From assembly GCA_023369685.1 (NCBI GenBank), contig SACZ01000005.1, forward strand, positions 62,001 through 126,000: DNA of 64,000 nucleotides. The letters are read 5' to 3'. Below the pieces are notes generated by a model. It was given only the letters and a program-made list of their open reading frames with translations. It did no database searches and was not told where the DNA came from. A program made the position numbers and the translations under genes. This document shows, in pieces, positions 35,719 through 44,591 of this stretch (position 1 is the first letter of the stretch; each line of letters begins with the position of its first letter). Origin of the DNA: Prolixibacteraceae bacterium JC049. Its GTDB lineage: Bacteria > Bacteroidota > Bacteroidia > Bacteroidales > Prolixibacteraceae.

Positions 35719-37012
35719 ATTGTATCATGTCAACTAACTGTTCCAGCTTAATTCCACGGGAACCTTTAATTAATACCAGATCATTACTCGTAAAAGGTTC
35801 TTTGTCAATCAAGGCTTTTACCTCTGCAGCACTCTCCACACATATTATTTCTTTAGGAGAAGAAGTAGCAACAAAGTGTTTCCCCACCAGAATTACTCGA
35901 TGTAACTTATTTCCCAACAACCAATCTACCACTTTCTGGTGCTCTTCTACAGCATACTCGCCCAACTCTAGCATATCACCTAGAATCACACACTTATTTC
36001 GTCCATTTATTGAAATAAAATGATTTAAAGCAGCCAACATACTGGTAGGGTTAGCATTGTAGGTATCGATAATTAAGTGTGCAGCTGATTTCTTCACATA
36101 CTGCGAGCGCATATTTTCGGGCTTATAGTTGGCCAGCGCTTTCTGAATCTGCAAGGCATCAACCTCGAAGAAGTGTCCAATACAACTTGCCGCTAAACCA
36201 TTCTCAAAGTTATATGCACCCACCAAATTGGTATTCATATACAACCATCCTTTAGGAAACAACACTTTGAAATTGCAATTCCAGCTTCCGCTAATTAATT
36301 CACCTTGAAGAAAATTACCACTCTTAGATCCATAAGTAATCAGTTCGCCATTGGCTAATTCTGACAATATGGCATTGTCGGCATTTAGAAATATTTTGCC
36401 TCCATTACTTTCTAGGTAACGATACAATTCGCTTTTGGTTTTCTTCACTCCTTCAAAAGAGCCAAAGCCTTCTAAGTGGGCTTTTCCCACATTAGTAATC
36501 ATACCATAATTCGGAGCAGCAATTTCGCACAACTCAGCAATCTCCCCCGGATGATTGGCCCCCATTTCAATTACTGCTATTTCATGTTCACCATTTAAGC
36601 GAAGCAATGTTAACGGGACTCCAATATGATTATTGAAATTACCTAAGGTATAAAGAACATTGAATTTCTTTTCCAGCACTGTCGACACCAACTCTTTGGT
36701 AGTAGTTTTCCCATTGGTTCCGGTAATAGCAATTACTGGAATATTCAGCTGGTGACGATGATGATTAGCCAATTGCTGAAGCGCCTCCAGCACATCGTCA
36801 ACTAAAAAGAATTTATCAGATACTACAACCTCTTTATCATCTACAATAGCCAATTCAGCGCCTTGCTCAATAGCTTTCGCTGCAAATTGGTTTCCATCGA
36901 ATTTCTCCCCCTTTAATGCAAAAAACAATTTGCCATTCGCTGCTTGTCGGCTATCTGTTGTTACTTGTGGAAATTGCTTAAAATACTGATATAATTCTTC
37001 TATACGAGTCAT
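35717..37012 (-). CDS. murF: UDP-N-acetylmuramoyl-tripeptide:D-alanyl-D-alanine ligase MurF
   Basis: A 431-residue Mur ligase adding D-Ala-D-Ala to the peptidoglycan precursor in the cytoplasm. The N-terminal domain (DSRQAANGKLFFALKGEKFDGNQF) binds UDP-MurNAc-peptide. The ATP loop ITGTNGKTTTKELV and EMGANHPGEI are clear, and the C-terminal domain has IDTYNANPTSMLAALN and ILGDMLELGEYAVEEH. It is 98 bases downstream of gldJ on the same strand, with an intervening terminator. The gldJ-murF order is also seen in Flavobacterium. Confidence 0.94.
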   Translation of the reverse strand: MTRIEELYQYFKQFPQVTTDSRQAANGKLFFALKGEKFDGNQFAAKAIEQGAELAIVDDKEVVVSDKFFLVDDVLEALQQLANHHRHQLNIPVIAITGTNGKTTTKELVSTVLEKKFNVLYTLGNFNNHIGVPLTLLRLNGEHEIAVIEMGANHPGEIAELCEIAAPNYGMITNVGKAHLEGFGSFEGVKKTKSELYRYLESNGGKIFLNADNAILSELANGELITYGSKSGNFLQGELISGSWNCNFKVLFPKGWLYMNTNLVGAYNFENGLAASCIGHFFEVDALQIQKALANYKPENMRSQYVKKSAAHLIIDTYNANPTSMLAALNHFISINGRNKCVILGDMLELGEYAVEEHQKVVDWLLGNKLHRVILVGKHFVATSSPKEIICVESAAEVKALIDKEPFTSNDLVLIKGSRGIKLEQLVDMIQ

Positions 37013-37057
37013 CGTTTATTGGGTTTAATTCAACATTCAATGTAACAGCTAAAAATA

Positions 37058-37086
37058 AAAAAACCTCATTACAAGAATGAGGTTTT
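37058..37086 (-). terminator. terminator after gldJ
   Basis: AAAACCTCATT / AATGAGGTTTT, 11 perfect pairs and 5-base loop, followed on the minus strand by a U-rich tail. It would reduce read-through into murF. Confidence 0.8.
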
Positions 37087-37110
37087 CGATATAATTTATT
37101 TGAATTTTCT

Positions 37111-38535
37111 TTAGAATCCTTTAGGGCTTCCTACACGTGTCATAGCACAACGGAAACCGATATCGCTAGCCGATTTTCTTTGATCTAAATAACGACGTGT
37201 TCCTGGAATCAACCAGTAAGGACGATCTTTCCATGATCCACCTTTGTATACACGTACTTTATCAGTAATCAACGATGAGAAATCGCTACCCTGAACATAC
37301 ATATTGTTTGTTCCTACGCGACCTTTTTCATTGTTCCAACGAGCTCCCTCAATAATTTGAGAATCGTAAGAACCATCTTTATAGTTACGGTAGTCGGCAA
37401 TTGTATCTTTCACCAATTTTCCATATTTGTCTCTCAACAATTGTCCGTTTTCATCGCGACGGTATTTAGTAAATACATTACCACGGAAAGGTTGGAATTC
37501 GTCAGTATCTAAATGCGATTGTGGACGATAAACATCAGCAACCCATTCGTTAACATTACCAGCCATACAATATAAACCGTAATCGTTAGGATCGTAAGAG
37601 TTAACTGGAGCAGTAATATCTGCATTATCATTAAGCGCTCCGGCCATACCCATCATATCACCTTTACCACGAGTGAAGTTAGCCTTCATTCTGCCACGAT
37701 TCTTCTTGTCTGCTTCACGTAAATAAGTTCCATTCCATGGATACATCTTACGCTCAGTTAACAATTCACCTTCAGCATTTCCAACTAAACCAAGAGCACT
37801 ATACTCCCATTCTGCTTCTGTTGGAAGACGGTAATTTGGAAGAAGCACTCCATCTTCCCAACGCACTTTGCGAGGTACGCTGTCTCTACGACTGCGCTGC
37901 TCACCAGCTTTTCCTGTATATAATCCGGCTAAGTATGTTTCGGTAGTAAATACATTCTCTCCTTTTTGATCTGGGTCACGCTGTAAAATTCCTCTTTCAA
38001 TTAAGATTCCTTCATTTACGCGGTCCGTTCTCCACTTACAATATTGATTGGCTTGTTCCCAACTAACACCAACTACTGGATAGTTACTATAAGCAGGGTG
38101 ACGCAAATAGTTATTAATATATGGTTCATTGTAAGCCAACTCTTCACGCCATACTAAAGTATCTGGTAATACTTCTTCATATTTTGCACGATCTCCGGCA
38201 TATACCTTTGCTGTCCAATCTAAGAACTCACGGTAATCGATATTTTTTACCTCTGTTTCATCCATATAAAAAGAAGCAACTGTTACTCGACGAGGATAGT
38301 TATCCCAACGGAACATTACGTCCTCTTGTACTCGTCCCATAGTAAAAGTTCCCCCTTCGATATATACCAATCCAGGTCCGGTTGCCTGCTCATAATCATC
38401 GGCAACAGCTCCCGAAGAATGGGTATCGTTATAGTCCCAACCTGTACTTGATGAAACATCTGATGAACCTTTCTTATTACAGCTACTTAAAACTGCAACA
38501 GCAAAAGCTAATGTTAAAAAAGATCTGATATTCAT
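37111..38535 (-). CDS. gldJ: gliding motility lipoprotein GldJ (SUMF1 fold)
   Basis: A 474-residue lipoprotein: the ATG at 38535 gives MNIRSFLTLAFAVAVLSSCNKK with a lipobox, whereas the longer frame starts at a TTG. The formylglycine-generating-enzyme fold is marked by YIEGGTFTMGRVQEDVMFRW, YMDETEVKN, YPVVGVSWEQANQYCKWRT, RLPTEAEWEYSALG, YGLYCMAGNVNEWVADVY and VYKGGSWKDRPYW. GldJ is needed for gliding and supports type IX secretion. The paralogue GldK/PorK has the same fold, but the position next to porU and murF matches the Flavobacterium gldJ locus. Confidence 0.88.
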   Translation of the reverse strand: MNIRSFLTLAFAVAVLSSCNKKGSSDVSSSTGWDYNDTHSSGAVADDYEQATGPGLVYIEGGTFTMGRVQEDVMFRWDNYPRRVTVASFYMDETEVKNIDYREFLDWTAKVYAGDRAKYEEVLPDTLVWREELAYNEPYINNYLRHPAYSNYPVVGVSWEQANQYCKWRTDRVNEGILIERGILQRDPDQKGENVFTTETYLAGLYTGKAGEQRSRRDSVPRKVRWEDGVLLPNYRLPTEAEWEYSALGLVGNAEGELLTERKMYPWNGTYLREADKKNRGRMKANFTRGKGDMMGMAGALNDNADITAPVNSYDPNDYGLYCMAGNVNEWVADVYRPQSHLDTDEFQPFRGNVFTKYRRDENGQLLRDKYGKLVKDTIADYRNYKDGSYDSQIIEGARWNNEKGRVGTNNMYVQGSDFSSLITDKVRVYKGGSWKDRPYWLIPGTRRYLDQRKSASDIGFRCAMTRVGSPKGF

Positions 38536-38665
38536 TTTTCTTCTCAATTTATTCTCCTGTTACTCAGACCAATTTAGTCTAAAACAACATGATTTTGAAT
38601 CTCAGTTGACCAGCATAAAACATAGACTGACAACCGATTTTTTTGATGTTCTACTTAAACTCTCA

Positions 38666-38673
38666 CAAATATA
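38666..38673 (-). promoter_or_regulatory. -7 promoter element for gldJ
   Basis: TATATTTG on the minus strand, an exact TAnnTTTG match; the -33 box is weak. It gives a leader of about 125 bases. Confidence 0.45.
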
Positions 38674-38846
38674 ACTAAAATGTTCTGTTCTTATTGTTTA
38701 ACAACAGTTAGTTTTTTTACGAGATTAAAACAGAGGTTAAAAATAGTTATTTCTCGCAAAACAGGTTCTTAAATTTTATTTTTTCACTTTTTGTTATGAT
38801 CAGGTACAATAATACATTCAAAAAATAAAACTTAATGAATTCCGTT

Positions 38847-38854
38847 ATCTTTGC
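38847..38854 (+). promoter_or_regulatory. -7 promoter element for porU
   Basis: TATCTTTG matches the consensus exactly, about 90 bases before the ATG. The 408-base gap between gldJ and porU holds this and the gldJ element; no gene is visible in it. Confidence 0.5.
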
Positions 38855-38942
38855 ATCTATTCATTTTTTAGAAGAGCAGTAAGGTTTTTAAAATCTGTTC
38901 GTCTACAACAATATGAATGACTAAAATAAACGACACTTAAAT

Positions 38943-41900
38943 ATGAAACATATCTACACTATATTCCTGCTGATAAGTCTCTTTTCAGTATCACTTACAA
39001 CACATGCCAATTATAAAGCCAATTCGGTTTTAAATACTGGAACCTGGATAAAGGCTAAAACAGATAAAGCAGGAATACACAAGATTACCAGTCAAGATTT
39101 AAACAAACTGACCGGCACTTCTGATTTAGCAAGTGTTCGAATTTTTGGTAATGGAGGAAACGTTCTACCTAAAATGAACAATGTTTCATATCCCGACGAT
39201 TTGCAACAAGTACCCACGTGGATTGGAGCCGATCAAAGTGGAAATCAGGCGATCTATTTTTATGCCCCAGGAATGGTAAAATGGGAATACAACAGTTCAA
39301 AATCGAAGTTTGAGCACACCATAAATGATTACAGCCAGGAAGCATACTATTTTATATCTATCGATGCTGCTACTCCCAAGCAAGTAACCAACCAAGGTAC
39401 CATCTCTGAAGCTCCAACAAATACAGTAAGCTCATTTGTTGACTACCAAGTTGTAGATAATGAAAGAAACAATCTAATACATACAGGAAGAACGTGGTAT
39501 GACAACCCAATTGGAGGAGGAATGTCTACCACTTACTCGTTTACATTTCCGAATATAGTTACATCTGAAAAGGTAACAGTAACAGCTGAAGCTGTTTCTC
39601 GCTCAGGAGCATGGACTAACCTAGAGGTATCTGTTAACAATGGTGCCGCAGAATCATTTCAAATGCGTAGTGTTCCACTAAGTTCTTCTGATGGCGCTTA
39701 TGCCAGAGGCAACAAAGCATACTGGGAAATGCAAGCCAACACTGAAAGTGTTAACGTAAAACTGAAATATGTAGCAACGACAGGCTCAAAATGTTGGCCT
39801 AACTTTGTGGAAGTTGAAGCACTACGCCAATTAACTTTCCAACAAGATCAATTGATATTCCGAAATCCATCGGTGGTTGCCAGTGGCGCAATCACTCAAT
39901 TCAACTTATCAGGATTGAAAGACGGTCTACAACTTTGGAGCATCCAGGCCAATGATAATGTTTCTAACATTTCAATCTCAAAAAGTGGTTCAACAGGTTC
40001 GTTTAAAGCAAGCACTTCCACTTTACACGATTTCGTTTTATTCGACCCAAAAGGTAGTTTCCCTAGCCTTCAAAAAGTGGAAGAAGTTCCTAATCAGAAT
40101 TTACATGCAGGAAGTGTTGCCGATCTTCTAATTGTTACGCATCCTGATTTTATTACTGAAGCAGAAAAACTGGCAAACTACCACCGTCAAGCAGATGGAA
40201 TGACAGTAACTGTTGCTACTACCAAGCAAGTGTTCAATGAATTTGGCTCAGGTATGGCAGATGCTACTGCTATTCGAAACTTTGCTCGTATGTGTTATAA
40301 GAAAGCTAGTGGAAAATTAAAATACTTACTATTATTCGGCGATGGAACATACGATAATCGCTTAATAAAGGATGGCAGCGAAAGTTTTGTTCCGACTTAT
40401 CAGTCTGAAGCATCTACCGATCATGGTTATTCATTTGTTAGTGATGACTATTTTGCACTATTGGATGATAACGAAGGTGAATTTACCGGAGATTTAGACA
40501 TTGGTGTTGGTCGTCTACCTGTTTCCAGCACCACACAGGCTCAAACAGTAGTGAATAAAATTATGAACTACCGCAAAACAGCTACAATTGGTGAATGGAG
40601 AAATAAGATCTCGATTATTGCAGATGATGGAGATTTGAGCCTACATATGAAGCAAGCTGAAGATCTTTCCAATATTATCAAACAAGAAAGTCCGGCTTAC
40701 TTACAGCAGAAAATCTATTTCGATGCCTATAAGCAAGAAAACACTCCTGCAGGGCAAAGATATCCTGCAGTTAACCAGTCCATCAATAAATCGGTAAAAG
40801 ATGGAGTACTTATTCTGAACTACATTGGCCATGCCAACGATAAATTCTTAGCCAACGAACAGGTGCTTGGAAAGAGTGATATTGAATCATGGTCGAACTA
40901 TAACAACCTTCCCATTTTTGTAACGGCAACGTGTGAGTTTAGTCGTTTCGATTCAGATGAAGAATCGGCAGGAGAAGCTATTTTAATGAATGCATCCGGA
41001 GGAGGAATTGGTCTGTTTTCAACAACGCGTGTTGTAAATGCGTTTGAGAATGCTACTCTTAACCAGAACTTATTCCGCTATATTTTCGATCACGATAACG
41101 ATGGGAATAACCTTAGAATGGGCGATGCCATGCGTTTAGCAAAAAATGCGACAGGCTCAATCAGCAATAGAAATAAGCGTAACTTTACACTTCTTGCTGA
41201 TCCGGCATTAAGCTTGGCTTTTCCTCACCTGAAAATAAAAACTACAAAAATTAATGGCATAGATGTTACTTCTGAAACAGCTACCTTAAAAGCTCTTTCA
41301 AAAGTAACCGTTGAAGGAGAAGTTACCGATGCTTTTGGCAACATTCAGTCTGACTTTAATGGGGGGCTTATTCCATCAGTATTCGACAAAGCATTTATGC
41401 AGCCAACATTAGGAAACGACACAGGAGAAAAACCATACAACTTCAAATTACAGAATAATGGACTTTTCAAAGGGAATGTATCTGTTACCAATGGTAAGTT
41501 TCAGTTTTCGTTTGTTGTTCCTAAAGACATTTCTTACCAAGTTGGAGAAGGGTTAATCTCTTACTATGTTTTCGACAAGGAAAGTAACAAAGATGGAAAT
41601 GGGGCATTTACCAACTTCAAAATAGGAGGCTCTTCTGGTGGTGCTATTACCGATAACCAAGGACCGGGAATCAACCTGTTTTTCAATACTGAAGATTTTA
41701 AGTCTGGTGATAAAACCAATAAAAATCCATTATTGATTGTTAAGCTGAATGATGAAAGTGGAATTAATACACTTGGAACAGGAATTGGTCACGATATTGT
41801 TGCCACTATTGATGGAAACACTGCTCAGGCAATTGTATTGAATCAATTCTACCAGGCAGATAAAGACAGCTACCAAGCCGGAACAATCAATTATCAACTT

Positions 41901-42305
41901 TCTACATTAAGCTACGGAAAGCACACATTGAAATTGAAAGTTTGGGATGTTGTGGGTAACTCTTCAGAGAAAGAAATTGATTTTTTCGTGACCAATGGAT
42001 TCGATATTACTAACCTGAGAAATTATCCTAACCCGATGAATACGCAAACAACAATTGCTTATTCGCACAACCGTCCTAGTGATCGACTAAAAGTACACTT
42101 TCAACTAGTAACACTTGATGGGAGAATTATTTCAGAGAAAAAAGAAGAATATACACCAAGTAGCAATTCAGGAAAAACCATACAATTGAATTCGAGTAAT
42201 ATCCCTTCCTTGAAAAATGGGATTTATCTATACCGAATTATTTTAACAGATTCTGAAGGACTTACAACTACTTCAAGTGCAAGATTAATTGTCCATAGAA
42301 AATAA
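38943..42305 (+). CDS. porU: type IX secretion sortase PorU (C25 peptidase family)
   Basis: An 1120-residue exported protein with signal peptide (about 1-22). The gingipain-like C25 domain (about 395-770) has DLLIVTHPDF, LLFGDGTYDNR and DIGVGRLPVSS. The catalytic pair lies in LNYIGHAND (His) and FVTATCEFSRFD (Cys). The end is a type A secretion-signal-like domain (NYPNPMNTQTTIAYSH; LKNGIYLYRII). PorU removes the C-terminal signals of type IX cargo and attaches the proteins to the surface. It is divergent from gldJ and followed by porV, as in Flavobacterium. Confidence 0.94.
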   Translation: MKHIYTIFLLISLFSVSLTTHANYKANSVLNTGTWIKAKTDKAGIHKITSQDLNKLTGTSDLASVRIFGNGGNVLPKMNNVSYPDDLQQVPTWIGADQSGNQAIYFYAPGMVKWEYNSSKSKFEHTINDYSQEAYYFISIDAATPKQVTNQGTISEAPTNTVSSFVDYQVVDNERNNLIHTGRTWYDNPIGGGMSTTYSFTFPNIVTSEKVTVTAEAVSRSGAWTNLEVSVNNGAAESFQMRSVPLSSSDGAYARGNKAYWEMQANTESVNVKLKYVATTGSKCWPNFVEVEALRQLTFQQDQLIFRNPSVVASGAITQFNLSGLKDGLQLWSIQANDNVSNISISKSGSTGSFKASTSTLHDFVLFDPKGSFPSLQKVEEVPNQNLHAGSVADLLIVTHPDFITEAEKLANYHRQADGMTVTVATTKQVFNEFGSGMADATAIRNFARMCYKKASGKLKYLLLFGDGTYDNRLIKDGSESFVPTYQSEASTDHGYSFVSDDYFALLDDNEGEFTGDLDIGVGRLPVSSTTQAQTVVNKIMNYRKTATIGEWRNKISIIADDGDLSLHMKQAEDLSNIIKQESPAYLQQKIYFDAYKQENTPAGQRYPAVNQSINKSVKDGVLILNYIGHANDKFLANEQVLGKSDIESWSNYNNLPIFVTATCEFSRFDSDEESAGEAILMNASGGGIGLFSTTRVVNAFENATLNQNLFRYIFDHDNDGNNLRMGDAMRLAKNATGSISNRNKRNFTLLADPALSLAFPHLKIKTTKINGIDVTSETATLKALSKVTVEGEVTDAFGNIQSDFNGGLIPSVFDKAFMQPTLGNDTGEKPYNFKLQNNGLFKGNVSVTNGKFQFSFVVPKDISYQVGEGLISYYVFDKESNKDGNGAFTNFKIGGSSGGAITDNQGPGINLFFNTEDFKSGDKTNKNPLLIVKLNDESGINTLGTGIGHDIVATIDGNTAQAIVLNQFYQADKDSYQAGTINYQLSTLSYGKHTLKLKVWDVVGNSSEKEIDFFVTNGFDITNLRNYPNPMNTQTTIAYSHNRPSDRLKVHFQLVTLDGRIISEKKEEYTPSSNSGKTIQLNSSNIPSLKNGIYLYRIILTDSEGLTTTSSARLIVHRK

Positions 42306-42360
42306 CTTTAACATTTTACACACAGACATATAATAATTGCATTCATTATGCGTTAACACA

Positions 42361-42391
42361 ATTGTATCAGTAAGTATAAGTACTATATTTG
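42361..42391 (+). promoter_or_regulatory. promoter for porV
   Basis: ATTG (42361-42364), 19-base spacer, TATATTTG (42384-42391). The -7 box is exact and the -33 box has three of four matches. It allows porV to be expressed apart from porU. Confidence 0.55.
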
Positions 42392-42479
42392 CAGTTCATT
42401 TTTTAACAAAAGAAAGATTTGGTTGCTTGTTCATATATCTAGCCACCATTTCAATTTTAAATATTATTAATAAACATCG

Positions 42480-43682
42480 ATGATTAAATTTTATCAAATC
42501 CTTACCGTAGTATTGATTTTTGCCTCATGGTCATTAAAAACACATGCTCAGTCATCTGTAACTGGAGCTAATGTTGTTACTACCGCTGTACCATTTTTGA
42601 ATATTACTCCTGACTCTAGAGCCGGAGGTATGGGGGATGCTGGTGTGGCTACTCTTCCTGATGTAAACTCACAGCACTGGAACCCAGCCAAATTTGCATT
42701 TATGGATAGCGAGACAAGTGCTTCTCTTTCATACACTCCTTGGTTGCGTAAATTGGTCAGCGACATGAGTGTTAGCTACCTAACCGGATATAAAAAATTA
42801 GACGATGTTCAAACAATAAGTGGATCGTTAAGATATTTTGCATTGGGTGATATCAACTTCATTCAAAATGCAGACGACCAACCACTGGTAGTTTCTCCTA
42901 GCGAATTTGCATTGGACTTTGCTTATACTCGTTTATTATCAGACAACTTATCAGGATCGGTAGCTATTCGTTACATTCGTTCTGATATCTTTGGAGGACA
43001 AGAGGTTGATGGTAATCCCACAAAAGCAGGAAACTCTTTTGCTGCCGACGTAGCATTTTACTACCACAAAACTTTCAAAGTAAACAGACGCCACAATATT
43101 TTCACTGCTGGTCTAAATATCTCGAATATTGGTTCTAAGATCGCTTACGATGATGAAAATAAACATTTCATCCCAACAAACCTGCGTTTAGGTATTGGTT
43201 ACAGTATCGAAATGGATCGTTACAACAGAGTTAGCTTTACAACAGAAGCCAACAAGCTAATGGTGCCAATTGGAGTTAAAAAAGTTCCTGGAGATAATGG
43301 AAGTGTTGTTATTGCAGATCCAGAAGTAAACAACAAGTCGGTTATTTCAGGTATGATCAGTTCTTTCTCTGACGCTCCAGGCGGTTTCAGTGAGGAGTTG
43401 AAGGAAATTAATCTTTCTTTCGGTGCTGAATATACTTACAACGAGCAATTCTCTGTTCGTGCAGGTTATTTCTACGAAAATCCAGACAAAGGAAACCGTA
43501 AATTCATTACAGCTGGTGCTGGTTTAAAAATGAATCTATTCGCGTTAGACTTCTCATACCTTGTACCAACAACGTCAAATCATCCATTGGAAAACACACT
43601 ACGTTTTACATTATCATTTGATTTTGACCAGATGAATCCTAAGAAAAAGCGTAGCAGTAAGAAAAGACGTAGAAGACGCTAG
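42480..43682 (+). CDS. porV: type IX secretion outer-membrane protein PorV (LptO)
   Basis: A 400-residue FadL-like beta-barrel. Signal peptide about 1-23, then ATTAVPFLNITPDSRAGGMGDAGVA-like start (here VTTAVPFLNITPDSRAGGM) and HWNPAKFAF, characteristic of PorV. The protein ends in a highly basic tail (KKKRSSKKRRRRR), which is unusual for a barrel and could face the periplasm. PorV shuttles cargo from the translocon to PorU. The next gene, ispF, begins 2 bases after its stop, so the two are probably transcribed together. Confidence 0.93.
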   Translation: MIKFYQILTVVLIFASWSLKTHAQSSVTGANVVTTAVPFLNITPDSRAGGMGDAGVATLPDVNSQHWNPAKFAFMDSETSASLSYTPWLRKLVSDMSVSYLTGYKKLDDVQTISGSLRYFALGDINFIQNADDQPLVVSPSEFALDFAYTRLLSDNLSGSVAIRYIRSDIFGGQEVDGNPTKAGNSFAADVAFYYHKTFKVNRRHNIFTAGLNISNIGSKIAYDDENKHFIPTNLRLGIGYSIEMDRYNRVSFTTEANKLMVPIGVKKVPGDNGSVVIADPEVNNKSVISGMISSFSDAPGGFSEELKEINLSFGAEYTYNEQFSVRAGYFYENPDKGNRKFITAGAGLKMNLFALDFSYLVPTTSNHPLENTLRFTLSFDFDQMNPKKKRSSKKRRRRR

Positions 43683-43684
43683 AA

Positions 43685-44164
43685 ATGAAGATAAGAGTTG
43701 GATTTGGATATGATGTACACAAGCTGGCCAAAGGGGAAACACTTTGGCTTGGAGGAATTCTAATTCCACATACCAAAGGCTTAGTGGCTCACTCCGATGG
43801 TGATGTACTAATACATGCTATATGCGATGCCTTATTGGGTGCTGCAAAAATGAGAGACATTGGTTATCATTTTCCTGATACGTCAAATGACTTTAAAGGA
43901 GTTGATAGCAAAGAACTCTTAGCAAGAACCAACGAGCTGATTCAGTCTAAAGGTTATCAGATAGGCAATATTGACTCAACAATTTGTGCACAGCAACCAA
44001 AGCTAAAGCCACATATACCAGAAATGGAAAAGGTATTAGCTGAAGTACTAAAAATTGATGAGGAAGATATTTCCATTAAAGCCACAACTACTGAGAAGCT
44101 AGGTTTCGTAGGGACAGAGCAAGGCATTTCATCATATGCAACCGTTCTTATTCAAAAAATATAA
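43685..44164 (+). CDS. ispF: 2-C-methyl-D-erythritol 2,4-cyclodiphosphate synthase IspF
   Basis: A 159-residue enzyme of the MEP isoprenoid pathway. GYDVHKL carries the zinc-binding Asp and His, SDGDVLIHAICDALLGAAKM the third ligand, and DIGYHFPDTS the substrate loop; TTTEKLGFVGTEQGI lies near the C-terminus. All metal ligands are present, so it should be active. Other MEP genes are not in the window. It is followed by a terminator. Confidence 0.96.
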   Translation: MKIRVGFGYDVHKLAKGETLWLGGILIPHTKGLVAHSDGDVLIHAICDALLGAAKMRDIGYHFPDTSNDFKGVDSKELLARTNELIQSKGYQIGNIDSTICAQQPKLKPHIPEMEKVLAEVLKIDEEDISIKATTTEKLGFVGTEQGISSYATVLIQKI

Positions 44165-44167
44165 ACT

Positions 44168-44197
44168 GAAAAGGCTGCTTAATGCAGCCTTTTTTTA
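44168..44197 (+). terminator. terminator after ispF
   Basis: AAAAGGCTGC / GCAGCCTTTTTT stem with a 5-base loop, starting just after the stop codon and followed by T. Confidence 0.92.
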
Positions 44198-44208
44198 TTC
44201 CCATAACT

Positions 44209-44484
44209 ATGCAAATTGAACTTCTTTATTTCTCAACTCCCAAATGCTCGGTTTGCCATGTTTTATACCCTCAACTGGAGCAATTAATTTCCACCAATTA
44301 CTCCCAATTTAAATTGAAACACATTGATGCCACTCAACAACCTCAACTGGCAGCTCAGAATCAAGTGTTCACAGCTCCTGTCCTTATCATCTTTATCGAC
44401 AATAAAGAACAGCAGCGCTTTGCTCGTCATTTCAGCATTCAACAAGTGGATGCTTACCTCCACAGACTCTCTTCCTTCCTTTAA
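44209..44484 (+). CDS. short thioredoxin-fold protein
   Basis: A 91-residue protein. The ATG at 44209 is preferred because it yields the family start QIELLYFSTPKCSVCHVLYP; the longer frame runs back into the ispF terminator. It has a CSVC active site and a cis-Pro TAPV loop followed by strand VLIIFIDNK, so it is thioredoxin-like, without a signal peptide. Partner unknown. It lies between ispF and hydF on the same strand; a redox role near hydF is possible but unsupported. Confidence 0.78.
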   Translation: MQIELLYFSTPKCSVCHVLYPQLEQLISTNYSQFKLKHIDATQQPQLAAQNQVFTAPVLIIFIDNKEQQRFARHFSIQQVDAYLHRLSSFL

Positions 44485-44554
44485 ACTCTTCCCTTTTTGT
44501 TTCGAATAAAATATCTCAATGTCTCTTTTTATCCGTTTTCTAAAATGGTATAAT

Positions 44555-44562
44555 TATATTTG
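44555..44562 (+). promoter_or_regulatory. -7 promoter element for hydF
   Basis: TATATTTG, exact TAnnTTTG match, 29 bases before the ATG; -33 box not clear. Confidence 0.4.
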
Positions 44563-44591
44563 TTTAGATTAACGACAAGAGATAAAGCTTC

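Noticed and set aside
38943-42305. PorU gene as a secreted gingipain-type protease
   Set aside because: The C25 fold is shared, but length, position next to porV and gldJ, and the C-terminal domain fit the sortase.
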